Positions 1 through 9,262 of a DNA stretch of 34,014 bases are shown here, piece after piece. The translations under genes were made by a program, and so were the position numbers. Numbering within the stretch: position 1 is the stretch's first letter; each line of letters opens with the position of its first letter. The stretch spans positions 1 to 34,014 of the forward strand of contig JAIOYZ010000034.1 of assembly GCA_021740845.1 (NCBI GenBank), in the 5' to 3' direction. This DNA comes from Bacteroidia bacterium. Lineage in GTDB: Bacteria > Bacteroidota > Bacteroidia > UKL13-3. The notes beneath the pieces were generated by a model. The model saw nothing but the letters and a program-made list of their open reading frames with translations, had not been told where the DNA came from and did not search any database.

Positions 1-1807
1 CTGAACCATTCATTGCAATGGTATTGTGGTAAACTAACGCTCTATAAGTGGAACTTGCTTGGTATAAATAAATACCATAATATCCAGGATAAGAACCACC
101 ATCAGTACTTGAAACAACATTGTTATAGCATTCTACTGGCGCTGCTGCGGCATTGTTTATTGGATAGTACAAATAGATTCCGTATCCACCAAAACGGATG
201 ATTTTGTTTCTCTTAATTTGGTGTGGAATAGTTGCATTATTAGATTGATTGTAATAAAAATACAAACCATAATAACCATAGTTCTGACCTTGCATGTTAA
301 ATTCATTGTCTGTTACAACAATTGGATTGTAGTTATATGCAATGTATCCACCCATGTAATTACAGTTGTTCACTTTGTTGTTTCTTACCATATGGCCTTT
401 ATTGTTGGCTGCAGTTGAACTTCCATAAATAGAAATACCATAACCACCACCTGTAACAATATTGCTATCAATAACAATTGAGTCACCAGGCATAGCACTA
501 ACACCACCGCCATTAGCGGTACCAGTGGCAATAATACCATAACCAGTTGAAGAAGTACCAGATAAAATATTTAGGTTAACCTTACAATTGCTGATATTGA
601 TTTTACTTACAGCACCAACCATGGCAATACCTGCACAAGTACTAGTATTTGTATTGGCAACAGTCATATTTCTCCAAGTAATATACTTAGAAGCATTCAT
701 AATAACAGTTCCTTGAGAGGCAAAACTTCCAGTAATAAGTACTGAATCTGCACTTAATCCATCAAATAAAATTGGATTAGCTGGTGAGGCACCAATGATA
801 TTAGGAATTACAACTTGGTCAGTATAGGTTCCTGGCGCTACTATAAAAGTTGCAGGACCACAAACACCACCCACACTCATAGCAGAAATTGCAGCAGCAA
901 AGGAAGTAAAGTTACTGGTACCAGTTCCCAATGGATTGATAGTAAAGTTACCCGACATAGCAGGGATTTTACTTGCACTTGCCGTATCGTTAACGGGTAT
1001 AGTATCTGTACTAGAATTTGGACCAGAAGTCCATGCCTTAATTAAGGTTGGTGTTGAAGTGGCGAAAGTATATCCAGTTGCTAAAGTAATTTGAGCAGAA
1101 TTAGGACTTGAACCACCTATAGTATCCAAGGAAACATATGAAGTAATTGGTGTTTGTAAAACACCATTTAAGCTCCAGTTTACATCGTAATTTGCAACCA
1201 CATTGGTTCCAAAATTTTGTACACGAGCTACGATGTTTTGAGGACCACCGCAAAATACTGATGGAGAATCAATAGATGCAACACCGATATCATCTGTTGA
1301 CAAAGAACCTTGCCAAATTTGAATTTCGCGGAAGTTCACATTTGAACTTTGTGAGCCGATAACTACCATATCAATAATTCTTAATTGTGTAGTTGCTACA
1401 CTATTAAAATTAATGTCGTAGCTACAAACACCTATTGATTGGGTGAAAGTAGTGTGGGTTACCCATGCACTACCATTCCAAATTTGAATGGTACCACCAC
1501 CCAAGAAACGTGTGTTGTTCTGACCTACATTAATGGTCATTTTGTTAATGACTTGTACAGTTGGCCAAGTAAATTGAATAAAAATACTGGAACCTGGATT
1601 GGTTGCGGAAGATGAGATCCACATTTGTTGTGTACCACAAGATCCAAAGTTTAGATCGTTAAGCGTACTACAAGCACCCGTGTTACACGTACTTGCTGTG
1701 GCTGTGGCCGACGGGGCCACATTCACCTGCGCTACCGACCAGCTTGAAAGCATCGTCAGCAAGCTGACTAAGACGATCATTCTGATTTTTTGTAGAGTTT
1801 GATTCAT
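1..1807 (-). CDS. Secreted discoidin-like / parallel beta-helix surface protein (partial, C-terminus beyond window)
   Basis: The frame stays open from an ATG at 1807 to the left edge, about 602 residues with no stop, so the C-terminal part is missing. Residues 1-27 form a signal peptide with a hydrophobic core ending SSWSVAQ. About 28-170 resembles a discoidin / F5/8C-type domain (paired Cys, IQIWNGSAWV, NFREIQIWQ). About 175-285 looks like a CARDB/Ig-like region (ARVQNFGTNVVANYDVNW). From about 320 on it has the repeated Asn/Gly/Tyr-rich rungs of a right-handed beta-helix (ISNCKVN, IDSNIVTGGGYGISIYG, VTDNEFNMQGQNYGYYG). I infer an exported adhesin or glycan-binding protein; a C-terminal sorting domain would be expected but lies outside. 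Short plus-strand ORFs here are antisense shadows. A good promoter lies upstream. Confidence 0.85.
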   Translation of the reverse strand, partial: MNQTLQKIRMIVLVSLLTMLSSWSVAQVNVAPSATATASTCNTGACSTLNDLNFGSCGTQQMWISSSATNPGSSIFIQFTWPTVQVINKMTINVGQNNTRFLGGGTIQIWNGSAWVTHTTFTQSIGVCSYDINFNSVATTQLRIIDMVVIGSQSSNVNFREIQIWQGSLSTDDIGVASIDSPSVFCGGPQNIVARVQNFGTNVVANYDVNWSLNGVLQTPITSYVSLDTIGGSSPNSAQITLATGYTFATSTPTLIKAWTSGPNSSTDTIPVNDTASASKIPAMSGNFTINPLGTGTSNFTSFAAAISAMSVGGVCGPATFIVAPGTYTDQVVIPNIIGASPANPILFDGLSADSVLITGSFASQGTVIMNASKYITWRNMTVANTNTSTCAGIAMVGAVSKINISNCKVNLNILSGTSSTGYGIIATGTANGGGVSAMPGDSIVIDSNIVTGGGYGISIYGSSTAANNKGHMVRNNKVNNCNYMGGYIAYNYNPIVVTDNEFNMQGQNYGYYGLYFYYNQSNNATIPHQIKRNKIIRFGGYGIYLYYPINNAAAAPVECYNNVVSSTDGGSYPGYYGIYLYQASSTYRALVYHNTIAMNGS

Positions 1808-1870
1808 GTTGTTTAATTAAAGTGATTAAATAGGAAATTTTGTTTGGTTTTTAATAATAAATTAATGACT

Positions 1871-1900
1871 CAAAATTAATTGTTTGAAGGAGACTACAAA
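1871..1900 (-). promoter_or_regulatory. Bacteroidota-type promoter of the beta-helix gene
   Basis: On the minus strand TTTG (1900-1897) is followed after 18 nt by TAATTTTG (1878-1871), a full match to the TTTG / TAnnTTTG consensus of Bacteroidota housekeeping promoters. Transcription should start near 1864, giving a leader of roughly 55 nt. Confidence 0.6.
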
Positions 1901-2166
1901 ATTTTTTGCGTTTTTTGCAAAATCTATTTTAATTCAATTTTAAATTCATTTTAAGTCAAGCCGTATATATAAACCTATTTTACAGTTATTTACAAATACA
2001 TGTGTGCCTAAAATTAATTTTTAAAATAATTAAATAAAATTCTATCAAAGCAAATTGAAACAATGTAAATACCCACATTAATAAAAAATTAAAGCAAAAT
2101 ACATATTTTTTAATTCAAAATTAAGCTACTCTCTATTTTAAAGTATTCAAGAATTAAAGTTTCAAT

Positions 2167-2174
2167 TACATTTG
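2167..2174 (+). promoter_or_regulatory. Putative -7 element before the ferredoxin-like gene
   Basis: TACATTTG matches TAnnTTTG 17 nt before the ATG, so the leader would be very short. No clear -33 TTTG is seen at 18-21 nt spacing. Confidence 0.4.
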
Positions 2175-2191
2175 CCACTTACCATAGAAAA

Positions 2192-2500
2192 ATGAAATTT
2201 CAAAAACACATATTTATTTGTTCGAACCAAAAGGAAGAAGGAAAAGCCTGTTGTGGATTAGAAAATGGAATGGCGCTGGTTGAAAAATTTAAAGCAGTTT
2301 TAAAAGAGAAAGGTTTAAGCACACAAATTAGAGCACAAAGAGCTGGCTGTTTAGATGCTTGTAAATTTGGCCCCGCTTTAGTTATTTATCCAGAAGGTAC
2401 CTATTATAAGAATATCCAAATTACAGATGTAGAAAGAATTGTAGAGGAACACGTGATTAATAATAGAGAAGTTAGCGACCTTGTTCTTAATTGGGATTAA
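2192..2500 (+). CDS. Thioredoxin-like [2Fe-2S] ferredoxin-domain protein
   Basis: A 102-residue cytoplasmic protein of the thioredoxin-fold [2Fe-2S] family, the fold seen in NuoE-like subunits and stand-alone shethna-type proteins. The N-terminal strand HIFICSN carries C10, followed by C20/C21, and the second half has AGCLDACKFGPALVIYPEG with C53 and C57. This is the usual four-Cys ligand pattern, then the conserved GP..V.YPEG..Y tail. The length is normal for a free-standing member. No redox partner is adjacent; the next gene is a convergent TonB receptor whose stop directly abuts this stop. Family assignment is firm, but the electron donor and acceptor are unknown. Confidence 0.82.
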   Translation: MKFQKHIFICSNQKEEGKACCGLENGMALVEKFKAVLKEKGLSTQIRAQRAGCLDACKFGPALVIYPEGTYYKNIQITDVERIVEEHVINNREVSDLVLNWD

Positions 2501-4810
2501 CTAGAATTGATAGTTGAATTGAATCATTGTTAATCTTGGTGGACGCAAATCAGCAGGGCGAGTCATGATTTCTGCATTAAACAAATTATTGATAACTAGC
2601 CCTAGCTTCATTTTTGTATTTACCTGATAGGAAAGACGCATGTCAAAAACAGTATTGCCACCTGTTTGAGATTTACGAGCCTCATCTACTCCTTTAATAA
2701 AATAGGTTAAGGGAGTTGTAACAAATGCGGCATCAATGTTTTCCATATAACTATTGTACCTGCTGCTAATCCCAAGACTCCATTTTTTATAGGAAAATTG
2801 CAAATCCATTTTAAACAGGTGTTTGTATCGGTATTTTAAAATATTGGTACTATCACTTCTGGTATTTCTAAAAGAATATTCTTTGTTTAATGAATCCACA
2901 GCAAACACTTCATCTATATTTATCATTGTTGGATTAGTATAGGTATAACCCATAATACCTTGGATCAAAACGGAACCTATTTTACCTTCTAAATTGACAC
3001 TTATATCTAAACCAGGAATTTGGGTTTCACCAATATTTAAAGAAGTAAAACCATAACTTTTAAAAGGGTCTGAAAGATTTAAGGCACGCCATAAACCAAG
3101 GTTAAAATCAATCATGTTTTGGTAGCGAGTATAGAAAACAGCAATATCTAAAAAGCCTTTTAATTTCTTAATTGCAAAACCCTGTTTGAACCCAATTTCG
3201 GCATTCCAACCTGTTTCACTTTTTAGATTGGGATTTGGAAAAACATTTAACAAACCCACACTTGTTTGAATGTATTTTTCTGCAATGGAAGGAAATCGAT
3301 AACCTTGTCCATAACTTGCACGGATAAATGACGCTTTAGCCAATTCATAATTTATTCCTGCTCTAAAAACAGGTTTACTTTCGGCCTTTCCATTCATGTT
3401 AAAATACTCGTATCTTGCTCCAATACTTGCATTTAATTTTCTGAAAAAAGTTTCATCCAATTGCAAGAAAACCGCATGGTTTCTACTCTTTTGAAAACCA
3501 TTGTACAAAGGTGAACTCGAAAAATTTTGACTAGAAACAAAACCGCTTGTTAGGTTCAAACCGATACCAGAAAAGTAGCGTTGTACTTGGTATTCTCCAT
3601 AATAATTTTTAGAAGAATTATCTTGATTGACAGTTGAATCTGAATTAGAAATATCGTTGGAAATATACATCCATCGTCCTTGGATAGTATGTTTTAAAAG
3701 GCCAGTATAAAATGTGCAATTTGGATCAAAATAAATATTTTTTGATTCTGTATTAGAAACATTAGAATCCAGAATGGTATATCCTTTCTCATAACTTTCC
3801 CAGAGTAAAAACGAACCTCCATCTGAGTACAAAGCACCTATATTTAGGCCGTATTGCACATTGGATTTTGTCTTATATTTTAGATTGGCATTTAAGCGAA
3901 GTCTATTCTCAGTTTCACCTAAACGATAACCATTGTCTTTAAAATAATTCCCACTAATTGAAACTTGCAAATTTTGTTTCTTAAAAGAATGAAATCCATT
4001 TAAATTGTATTGCAATAAAGGGTTATTAGTCCAAACCAAACTATTGCGTTTTGGTTGGCTGTAAATACCAGAGCTTACAGAAAACCTTGTAAAAGGCTTA
4101 TCATTGGTCATTTCTGTTCTAAAATGAACTATTCCACTTAAAGCACTTGACCCATAAAGAACAGAAGAAGCACCCTTAACTACCTCCACTTGTTTTACAT
4201 TTTCTATGGGTACAAAATTCCACTTTACCTGACCCGCATCACCGGTTAAAAAAGGCATACCGTCAACCAAAACCATTACTCTTGAGCCAGCACCGTATGT
4301 CCAACCACTTCCGCTTCTTATGTTAATTTGCCCATCAATAATATTCACACTAGGAACTTGATCCAATAAATCGTCCATCATGGTGGTGTTTTTATTGGAA
4401 ATTAAATAGGGTTGAATTACTTCTGTACTTACCAATTGTCTTTTTACAGATTGCTCAAACCTGCCTGCAGTAACCAGCATTTGGTTTAATAAGGTTGGCG
4501 AACTCAACAAATAAACTACCATATGTTTGCCCCAATTATCAGCAGAAATGGGTACTATTTGGGTTTGGTAACCAGTATAACTTATCTCAATTGTTTTATG
4601 GTTTTGCGACCCATTTTCTAAGCTTATTTCAAAAACACCTGCCGAGTTTGAAACAGCTCCTAATTTTCCCAATCTAATAACTGCACCGGCAATTAATTCT
4701 CCAGAAATTGAATCTTTAATTGTACCAGATATTTTTTGGTTTTGGGCTTGAACCAAAATGGAGTTGTGAAGAAAAAAAAAGCAAATCAGAAGAAATTTAT
4801 ATCTTGCCAT
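2501..4810 (-). CDS. TonB-dependent outer-membrane receptor
   Basis: 769 residues. A signal peptide (about 1-22, ending QAQ) is followed by a carboxypeptidase-regulatory-like beta-sandwich (about 25-105, GTIKDSISGELIAGAVI). A plug domain follows (about 125-235, with LLDQVPSVNI, VLVDGMPFLTG and VEVVKGASSVLYGSSALSG), then a 22-strand-type barrel ending in the aromatic FNYQF typical of outer-membrane proteins. The family imports siderophores, cobalamin, metals or other ligands using ExbBD-TonB energy. The substrate cannot be deduced. It is not a SusC-type protein: it is shorter and has no SusD partner. Its start is only 13 bp from the divergent sorted-protein gene, so its promoter must lie inside that gene. 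Confidence 0.9.
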   Translation of the reverse strand: MARYKFLLICFFFLHNSILVQAQNQKISGTIKDSISGELIAGAVIRLGKLGAVSNSAGVFEISLENGSQNHKTIEISYTGYQTQIVPISADNWGKHMVVYLLSSPTLLNQMLVTAGRFEQSVKRQLVSTEVIQPYLISNKNTTMMDDLLDQVPSVNIIDGQINIRSGSGWTYGAGSRVMVLVDGMPFLTGDAGQVKWNFVPIENVKQVEVVKGASSVLYGSSALSGIVHFRTEMTNDKPFTRFSVSSGIYSQPKRNSLVWTNNPLLQYNLNGFHSFKKQNLQVSISGNYFKDNGYRLGETENRLRLNANLKYKTKSNVQYGLNIGALYSDGGSFLLWESYEKGYTILDSNVSNTESKNIYFDPNCTFYTGLLKHTIQGRWMYISNDISNSDSTVNQDNSSKNYYGEYQVQRYFSGIGLNLTSGFVSSQNFSSSPLYNGFQKSRNHAVFLQLDETFFRKLNASIGARYEYFNMNGKAESKPVFRAGINYELAKASFIRASYGQGYRFPSIAEKYIQTSVGLLNVFPNPNLKSETGWNAEIGFKQGFAIKKLKGFLDIAVFYTRYQNMIDFNLGLWRALNLSDPFKSYGFTSLNIGETQIPGLDISVNLEGKIGSVLIQGIMGYTYTNPTMINIDEVFAVDSLNKEYSFRNTRSDSTNILKYRYKHLFKMDLQFSYKKWSLGISSRYNSYMENIDAAFVTTPLTYFIKGVDEARKSQTGGNTVFDMRLSYQVNTKMKLGLVINNLFNAEIMTRPADLRPPRLTMIQFNYQF

Positions 4811-4823
4811 AAAATTAATTCAA

Positions 4824-5570
4824 ATGAAAAAACTCATACTTTCAATAATAGTATTTTGTGCCTTAAGTTTAGCAACAAATTTGTTTGCTCAATGCACACC
4901 AGACCCAAATCTTAAAACCACGGCTATTCTTCCTGAAGTAATTGATTCTGCTATGGTTGGTGTTCCTTACAGCCAAGTTATTCAATATTTTATTACCAAA
5001 GACACAACTGTTTATGTTGCCCAATTAGGTACAACTGTTAATGCAACTATTGACACCTTATGGATTACAGATGTAGTAGGATTGCCAAATGGTTTTACCT
5101 ACGCTTGTCATAATGCAGATTGTAAAATTACTGGTGGAAGTTCTGGTTGCGCTGTGTTAACAGGAACTGCAACAACTGGCCAAGGTGGCATTTATCCCTT
5201 ATTAGTATTAATTACCATTAGAGCTACCGCAATGATAGGTCCCTTGCCAATAAGCCAAATGGTTAGCGATACCAATGGCAGGTATGCGTTAGTTGTAAAA
5301 GGTGCTACAGGAAATTCTGAAATAGCCAAAGATGATGAAATGGTTTTGTATCCAAATCCTGTTAAAAACGAGTTACAAGTTTATGTTCCAGCATTAAATG
5401 GGAATGGCAAATATGTAATCAAAAATATTCAAGGACAATTGGTTGCAGAAGGAAATATGGCATCTAATAGAGAAGTAAGTCATATCACTATACAAGAAAA
5501 AACAGGTATTTATTTCATTGAAATTAGATCTGAAAATCAAATTTGGACTAGAAAATTTGTGGTGGAATAA
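4824..5570 (+). CDS. Small secreted protein with type IX secretion C-terminal sorting domain
   Basis: 248 residues. A signal peptide (about 1-23, ending NLFAQ) is followed by a cysteine-bearing beta-rich region (C24, then ACHNADC and a further Cys near SSGCAV) that I do not recognise. A linker leads to a type A sorting domain from about residue 172: LYPNPVKNELQVYV, YVIKNIQGQLVAEG, then TGIYFIEIRSE and the terminal TRKFVVE. In Bacteroidota this domain directs export through the T9SS and cleavage or anchoring at the cell surface. The middle domain gives no function. The gene is divergent from the TonB receptor with 13 bp between starts, which suggests joint control. A strong terminator follows. 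Confidence 0.85.
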   Translation: MKKLILSIIVFCALSLATNLFAQCTPDPNLKTTAILPEVIDSAMVGVPYSQVIQYFITKDTTVYVAQLGTTVNATIDTLWITDVVGLPNGFTYACHNADCKITGGSSGCAVLTGTATTGQGGIYPLLVLITIRATAMIGPLPISQMVSDTNGRYALVVKGATGNSEIAKDDEMVLYPNPVKNELQVYVPALNGNGKYVIKNIQGQLVAEGNMASNREVSHITIQEKTGIYFIEIRSENQIWTRKFVVE

Positions 5571-5587
5571 CCAATAAATTATTAAAC

Positions 5588-5619
5588 AAAAAAAGCAGCT
5601 TATTAAGGCTGCTTTTTTT
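5588..5619. terminator. Bidirectional rho-independent terminator
   Basis: A7-GCAGC, an 8-nt loop, then GCTGC-T7. The A-tract and T-tract extend the stem, so it can stop transcription from the sorted-protein gene (+) and from ybaB (-). Confidence 0.85.
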
Positions 5620-5633
5620 ATGCAATTAAGTTT

Positions 5634-5643
5634 GGTTTGAACC
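5634..5643. repeat. Intergenic copy of the iterated GGTTYRAACC motif
   Basis: GGTTTGAACC within TTTGGTTTGAACCGAA, lying between a terminator and the ybaB stop. It is one of ten exact copies (3553, 5634, 9325, 9481, 9956, 19378, 25518, 30832, 31265, 33860). Being non-coding, it shows the motif is not a by-product of codon choice alone. Confidence 0.6.
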
Positions 5644-5704
5644 GAAATAAAACGGAATAGATTTTCCTTGTTTGCTTTATCCAGAATTATAAATTCACTT
5701 GGTA

Positions 5705-6010
5705 TTATTTGCCGAAAAGTCCTCCTAAACCAGGCATCATGCTGCTCATCATTGCACGCATTTCGCTCTCTGAAACATTCTCTGCCGCTTGTAAGGCACG
5801 GTTTGTAGCAACTACTAATAAATCTTGTAATTCCTCTTTATTTTCTGGCTTTAATAAGTCTTCATTAATTTGAATTTCTTGAATATTTCTATTTCCATTA
5901 GAAGATACTTTAACCATTCCATTGCCAGCATCGCCTATTACGCTAATGCTTTCTAATTTCACTTTTACATCATCCGCCATTTGTTTGGCTGCACCTAATT
6001 TATCAAACAT
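5705..6010 (-). CDS. ybaB: YbaB/EbfC family nucleoid-associated protein
   Basis: 101 residues from the ATG at 6010 (MFDKLGAAKQM). The family forms a small DNA-binding dimer that coats the nucleoid, often encoded near dnaX/recR, although here neither is adjacent. Visible marks are the N-terminal amphipathic helix (AAKQMADDVKVKLESI), the central strands VIGDAGNGMVKVSSNGNR, the helix ELQDLLVVATNRALQAAENVSESEM, and a Met/Gly-rich tail MMPGLGGLFGK. A longer reading from a TTG at 6034 is rejected because that TTG is part of the TATTTTTG promoter element. The length fits the family. Confidence 0.88.
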   Translation of the reverse strand: MFDKLGAAKQMADDVKVKLESISVIGDAGNGMVKVSSNGNRNIQEIQINEDLLKPENKEELQDLLVVATNRALQAAENVSESEMRAMMSSMMPGLGGLFGK

Positions 6011-6031
6011 AGTTTTATCTTTTATTTGGTT

Positions 6032-6061
6032 CAAAAATAGGAAAGCTTTTCTCTTTAGAAA
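6032..6061 (-). promoter_or_regulatory. ybaB promoter
   Basis: Minus strand TTTC (6061-6058), 18 nt, TATTTTTG (6039-6032). The -7 element is exact and the -33 has one mismatch. It places transcription start just before the ATG at 6010 and decides against the upstream TTG start. Confidence 0.5.
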
Positions 6062-6195
6062 AAATTTGATTTGTTAACCTCAATTCATTTGGTGTAAGAT
6101 TCAAAATTTTGGTTCAAACAGAATAAAAACCAGAACAAAAGCGTGGGAAAATGGTGGATTAAATGGCCATTTCTGGTAAAACAAGAGTGAATTAA

Positions 6196-6227
6196 TTGAA
6201 AATGCGAGGCAGAAATCTCATTTTCAA
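6196..6227. repeat. Inverted repeat upstream of gcvP
   Basis: TTGAAAATG (6196-6204) and CATTTTCAA (6219-6227) can form a 9-bp stem, with AG/CT pairs continuing inside. No T-tract follows on either strand, so it is more likely regulatory or structural than a terminator. Confidence 0.45.
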
Positions 6228-6296
6228 ATAGTTAAAAGTATGACAAAAATCAAATAGCAAAGGGGAAATTTCTTATGCTTGAACGCCAAAAAAAGA

Positions 6297-6304
6297 TAAA
6301 TTTG
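6297..6304 (+). promoter_or_regulatory. Putative gcvP -7 element
   Basis: TAAATTTG matches TAnnTTTG 36 nt before the gcvP ATG. The -33 element is poor (CTTG at 6278-6281 is too close), so the call rests on the -7 alone. Confidence 0.4.
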
Positions 6305-6340
6305 CCACCTCTAATAAGCAATTAGACTAAAACTTTTAAT

Positions 6341-9211
6341 ATGCAAATCAAAGCAAACTACAGCGATTTATTTGTAAACCGCCACATTTCACCTTTAGCA
6401 AACGATACTGCAGCCATGTTAAATACCATTGGCGTATCTAGCTTAGATCAATTGATTGACGAAACAATTCCAGCGCACATTCGATTGAAACAGCGCATGG
6501 ATTTACCTGCGGCATTAACAGAAAACGAATTATTAACGATGCTAGCAGAAGTAGCATCAAAAAATGATATTTATAAAAACTATTTGGGTCAAGGCTATTA
6601 TGGAACCCTAACTCCTGGTGTTATTTTGAGAAATATTTTTGAGAACCCAGGATGGTATACAGCTTATACTCCTTACCAAGCAGAGATTGCACAAGGTAGA
6701 TTGGAAGCCTTGTTGAATTACCAAACCATGATTATTGATTTAACTGGGATGGAAATTGCCAATGCATCTTTATTAGATGAAGGTACAGCCGCAGGTGAAG
6801 CAATGCATATGTTATATGCAGAAACAAAAAAGCAAAATGCTAATAAATTCTTTGTTTCTAACTTATGTTTCCCACAAACCATTGATGTTTTAAAAACACG
6901 CACAGAACCAATTGGCGTTGAACTAGTAATTGGCGATTACAATACAGTTGAATTTGATGAAACCTTTTTTGGTGCTTTAATTCAATATCCTGCGGGCGAT
7001 GGTTCTGTAAACGATTACAGTGAATTTATGGCAAAAGCCATAGAAAAAAATGTAATGGTTGCAGTTGCTGCAGATTTATTAAGCTTAACTTTATTAACTC
7101 CTCCGGGCGAATGGGGTGCAGACGTAGTTGTTGGTTCTGCCCAACGATTTGGCGTTCCAATGGGATACGGCGGACCACATGCAGGATTCTTTGCCACCAA
7201 AGATGCGTATAAGCGTCAGATGCCAGGTCGTTTAATTGGTGTTTCAATTGATAGCCAAGGCAACCCAGCTTTACGCATGGCTTTACAAACTCGTGAGCAA
7301 CATATTAAGAGAGAAAAAGCAACATCCAATATTTGTACAGCGCAAGTTTTACTTTCTATTATGGCAAGTATGTATGGCGTTTACCATGGACCAAAAGGCT
7401 TAAAAGGTATTGCAGGTAGAGTTCATGGTTTGACCCAAACTTTGGCTGAAGCAGTTTCTGAAAACGGAATGTCTGTGGTTACTAAAAACTACTTTGATAC
7501 CATTACTGTTCAGGTTGCAAATGCAGACTCTTTGCTTGAAGCTTGTGCAAAAGCAGAAATGAATATTGTGAAAGTAGATGCAACTCATATTCGTATGAGC
7601 ATAGATGAAACTCATACTATTGCTGATATTAACGAATTGGCTTCTATTTTAACAGGAAAAACAATTGCTAAAACTCAATCTGAAAACATTGAATTAAAAG
7701 CGCCTGCAAACTTTGCACGTAAATCAGATTTCTTAACTCACCCAGTATTTAATACTTACCACAGTGAGCATGAAATGTTGCGTTATATCAAATTATTAGA
7801 ATCAAAAGATCTTTCACTTTGTCATTCTATGATTGCATTGGGTTCATGCACAATGAAATTAAATGCAACCGCAGAAATGGTTCCAGTTACCATGCCTGGT
7901 TTTGGTCAATTACATCCATTTATTCCTAGAAACCAAGCAACTGGTTATACTCAAATATTTGAAGAATTAACTCATGCATTAAAAGAAATCACTGGATTTG
8001 CAGGAATTAGCCTTCAACCAAATGCAGGTGCGCAAGGTGAGTATGCTGGCTTAATGGTAATAAGAGAATACTTCAAAAACATTGGTCAATCACATAGAAA
8101 TATTGCATTAATTCCTTCTTCTGCGCATGGTACAAACCCTGCAAGTGCTGCAATGGCGGGTATGAAAGTTATTGTAACCAAAACACTTGAAAATGGCTAT
8201 GTAGATATTGAAGATTTAAGAGCAAGAGCTATTGAACATAAAGATAATCTTGCTTGCTTAATGATTACCTATCCTTCTACCTACGGAATTTTTGAAGAAC
8301 AGATTCAAGAAGTATGTGATTTGATTCACCAAAATGGTGGCCAAGTTTATATGGATGGCGCTAACATGAATGCTCAAGTTGGGTTAACTAGTCCGGCTAA
8401 TATTGGCGCAGATGTTTGCCATTTAAATTTACATAAAACTTTCTGTATTCCACACGGTGGTGGCGGACCTGGAATGGGCCCAATTGGAGTTGCTAAACAC
8501 TTAGTTCCTTTCTTACCTGGTCATGCGGTTGTTGATATGGAAGGTGGAGATAAATCTATGAGTGCGGTATCTGCAGCGCCATGGGGAAGTGCCTCTATCT
8601 TATTAATTTCTTATGCTTATATCAAAATGATGGGTGCAGAAGGATTAGAAAATGCAACTAAATATGCAATCCTTAATGCCAATTATATCAAAGCAAGATT
8701 AGAAAAAGATTACCAAATTTTATATACAGGTAGCAAAGGTAGATGTGCCCATGAAATGATTTTGGATACACGTATTTTCAAAGGCGCAACTGGTGTTGAA
8801 GCGGAAGATATTGCAAAACGTTTGATGGATTATGGATTCCACGCTCCTACAATGAGTTTCCCTGTTGCTGGTACCATTATGATTGAGCCAACAGAATCTG
8901 AACCTAAATCTGAATTGGATAGATTCTGTGATGCCATGATTGCAATTAAAAATGAAGTAAATGCAATTGAAAATGGAAGCGCTGATAAAAAGGATAATAT
9001 GTTAAAGAATGCTCCACACACTGCTGCCATGGTTATTGCAGAAGAGTGGAATCATGCTTATACAAGAAACCAAGCTGCTTATCCATTACCTTATGTTTTG
9101 GCAGCTAAGTTTTGGCCAACTGTAGGCAGAGTTAACAATACACATGGAGATAGAAATTTAGTTTGTGCTTGTTTGCCAATTGAGGCGTACATGACAGAAT
9201 CGAGCAACTAA
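6341..9211 (+). CDS. gcvP: Glycine dehydrogenase (decarboxylating), P-protein of the glycine cleavage system
   Basis: 956 residues, the single-chain (fused alpha-beta) form. This PLP enzyme decarboxylates glycine and passes the aminomethyl group to lipoylated H-protein. The N-terminal half shows [45 protein letters not shown]-type motifs from about residue 85 to 130, plus [13 protein letters not shown] and [19 protein letters not shown]. The C-terminal half carries the cofactor site [14 protein letters not shown], with K699 as the expected Schiff-base lysine, and [15 protein letters not shown]. Length and motifs are complete. gcvT and gcvH are not adjacent. It stands alone, ending in a strong bidirectional hairpin. 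Confidence 0.97.
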   Translation: MQIKANYSDLFVNRHISPLANDTAAMLNTIGVSSLDQLIDETIPAHIRLKQRMDLPAALTENELLTMLAEVASKNDIYKNYLGQGYYGTLTPGVILRNIFENPGWYTAYTPYQAEIAQGRLEALLNYQTMIIDLTGMEIANASLLDEGTAAGEAMHMLYAETKKQNANKFFVSNLCFPQTIDVLKTRTEPIGVELVIGDYNTVEFDETFFGALIQYPAGDGSVNDYSEFMAKAIEKNVMVAVAADLLSLTLLTPPGEWGADVVVGSAQRFGVPMGYGGPHAGFFATKDAYKRQMPGRLIGVSIDSQGNPALRMALQTREQHIKREKATSNICTAQVLLSIMASMYGVYHGPKGLKGIAGRVHGLTQTLAEAVSENGMSVVTKNYFDTITVQVANADSLLEACAKAEMNIVKVDATHIRMSIDETHTIADINELASILTGKTIAKTQSENIELKAPANFARKSDFLTHPVFNTYHSEHEMLRYIKLLESKDLSLCHSMIALGSCTMKLNATAEMVPVTMPGFGQLHPFIPRNQATGYTQIFEELTHALKEITGFAGISLQPNAGAQGEYAGLMVIREYFKNIGQSHRNIALIPSSAHGTNPASAAMAGMKVIVTKTLENGYVDIEDLRARAIEHKDNLACLMITYPSTYGIFEEQIQEVCDLIHQNGGQVYMDGANMNAQVGLTSPANIGADVCHLNLHKTFCIPHGGGGPGMGPIGVAKHLVPFLPGHAVVDMEGGDKSMSAVSAAPWGSASILLISYAYIKMMGAEGLENATKYAILNANYIKARLEKDYQILYTGSKGRCAHEMILDTRIFKGATGVEAEDIAKRLMDYGFHAPTMSFPVAGTIMIEPTESEPKSELDRFCDAMIAIKNEVNAIENGSADKKDNMLKNAPHTAAMVIAEEWNHAYTRNQAAYPLPYVLAAKFWPTVGRVNNTHGDRNLVCACLPIEAYMTESSN

Positions 9212-9228
9212 TTTTTGATAAATACTAG

Positions 9229-9261
9229 CAATAAAAGCGAGACTTGTTCTCGCTTTTATTG
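9229..9261. terminator. Bidirectional terminator between gcvP and the MOSC gene
   Basis: Perfect 13-bp arms CAATAAAAGCGAG (9229-9241) and CTCGCTTTTATTG (9249-9261) with a 7-nt loop. T-rich sides on both strands make it serve both convergent genes. Confidence 0.9.
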
Positions 9262-9262
9262 T

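Larger units (their letters stand above)
1808..2191. other. Divergent AT-rich intergenic region
   Basis: 384 bp between the divergent beta-helix and ferredoxin-like genes. It is very AT-rich, with many A/T runs and stops in all frames. I see a promoter for each flanking gene and nothing else: no RNA gene, repeat or ORF of note between about 1905 and 2160. Confidence 0.6.
6011..6340. other. Divergent intergenic region ybaB-gcvP with inverted repeats
   Basis: 330 bp. It holds the ybaB promoter (6032-6061), a 12-bp perfect palindrome AAATGGCCATTT (6161-6172), a nested pairing ACCAGAA...TTCTGGT around it (from about 6129 to 6177), a second hairpin (6196-6227) and a -7 element before gcvP. There is no convincing ORF and no glycine riboswitch signature. 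Confidence 0.5.

Noticed and set aside
13-1045. Short plus-strand ORFs in the first kilobase
   Set aside because: They lie antisense to a continuous minus-strand frame with a signal peptide and beta-helix repeats, and their translations have no domain-like features.
6011-6340. Glycine riboswitch upstream of gcvP
   Set aside because: None of the conserved aptamer core is visible; only simple inverted repeats are present.
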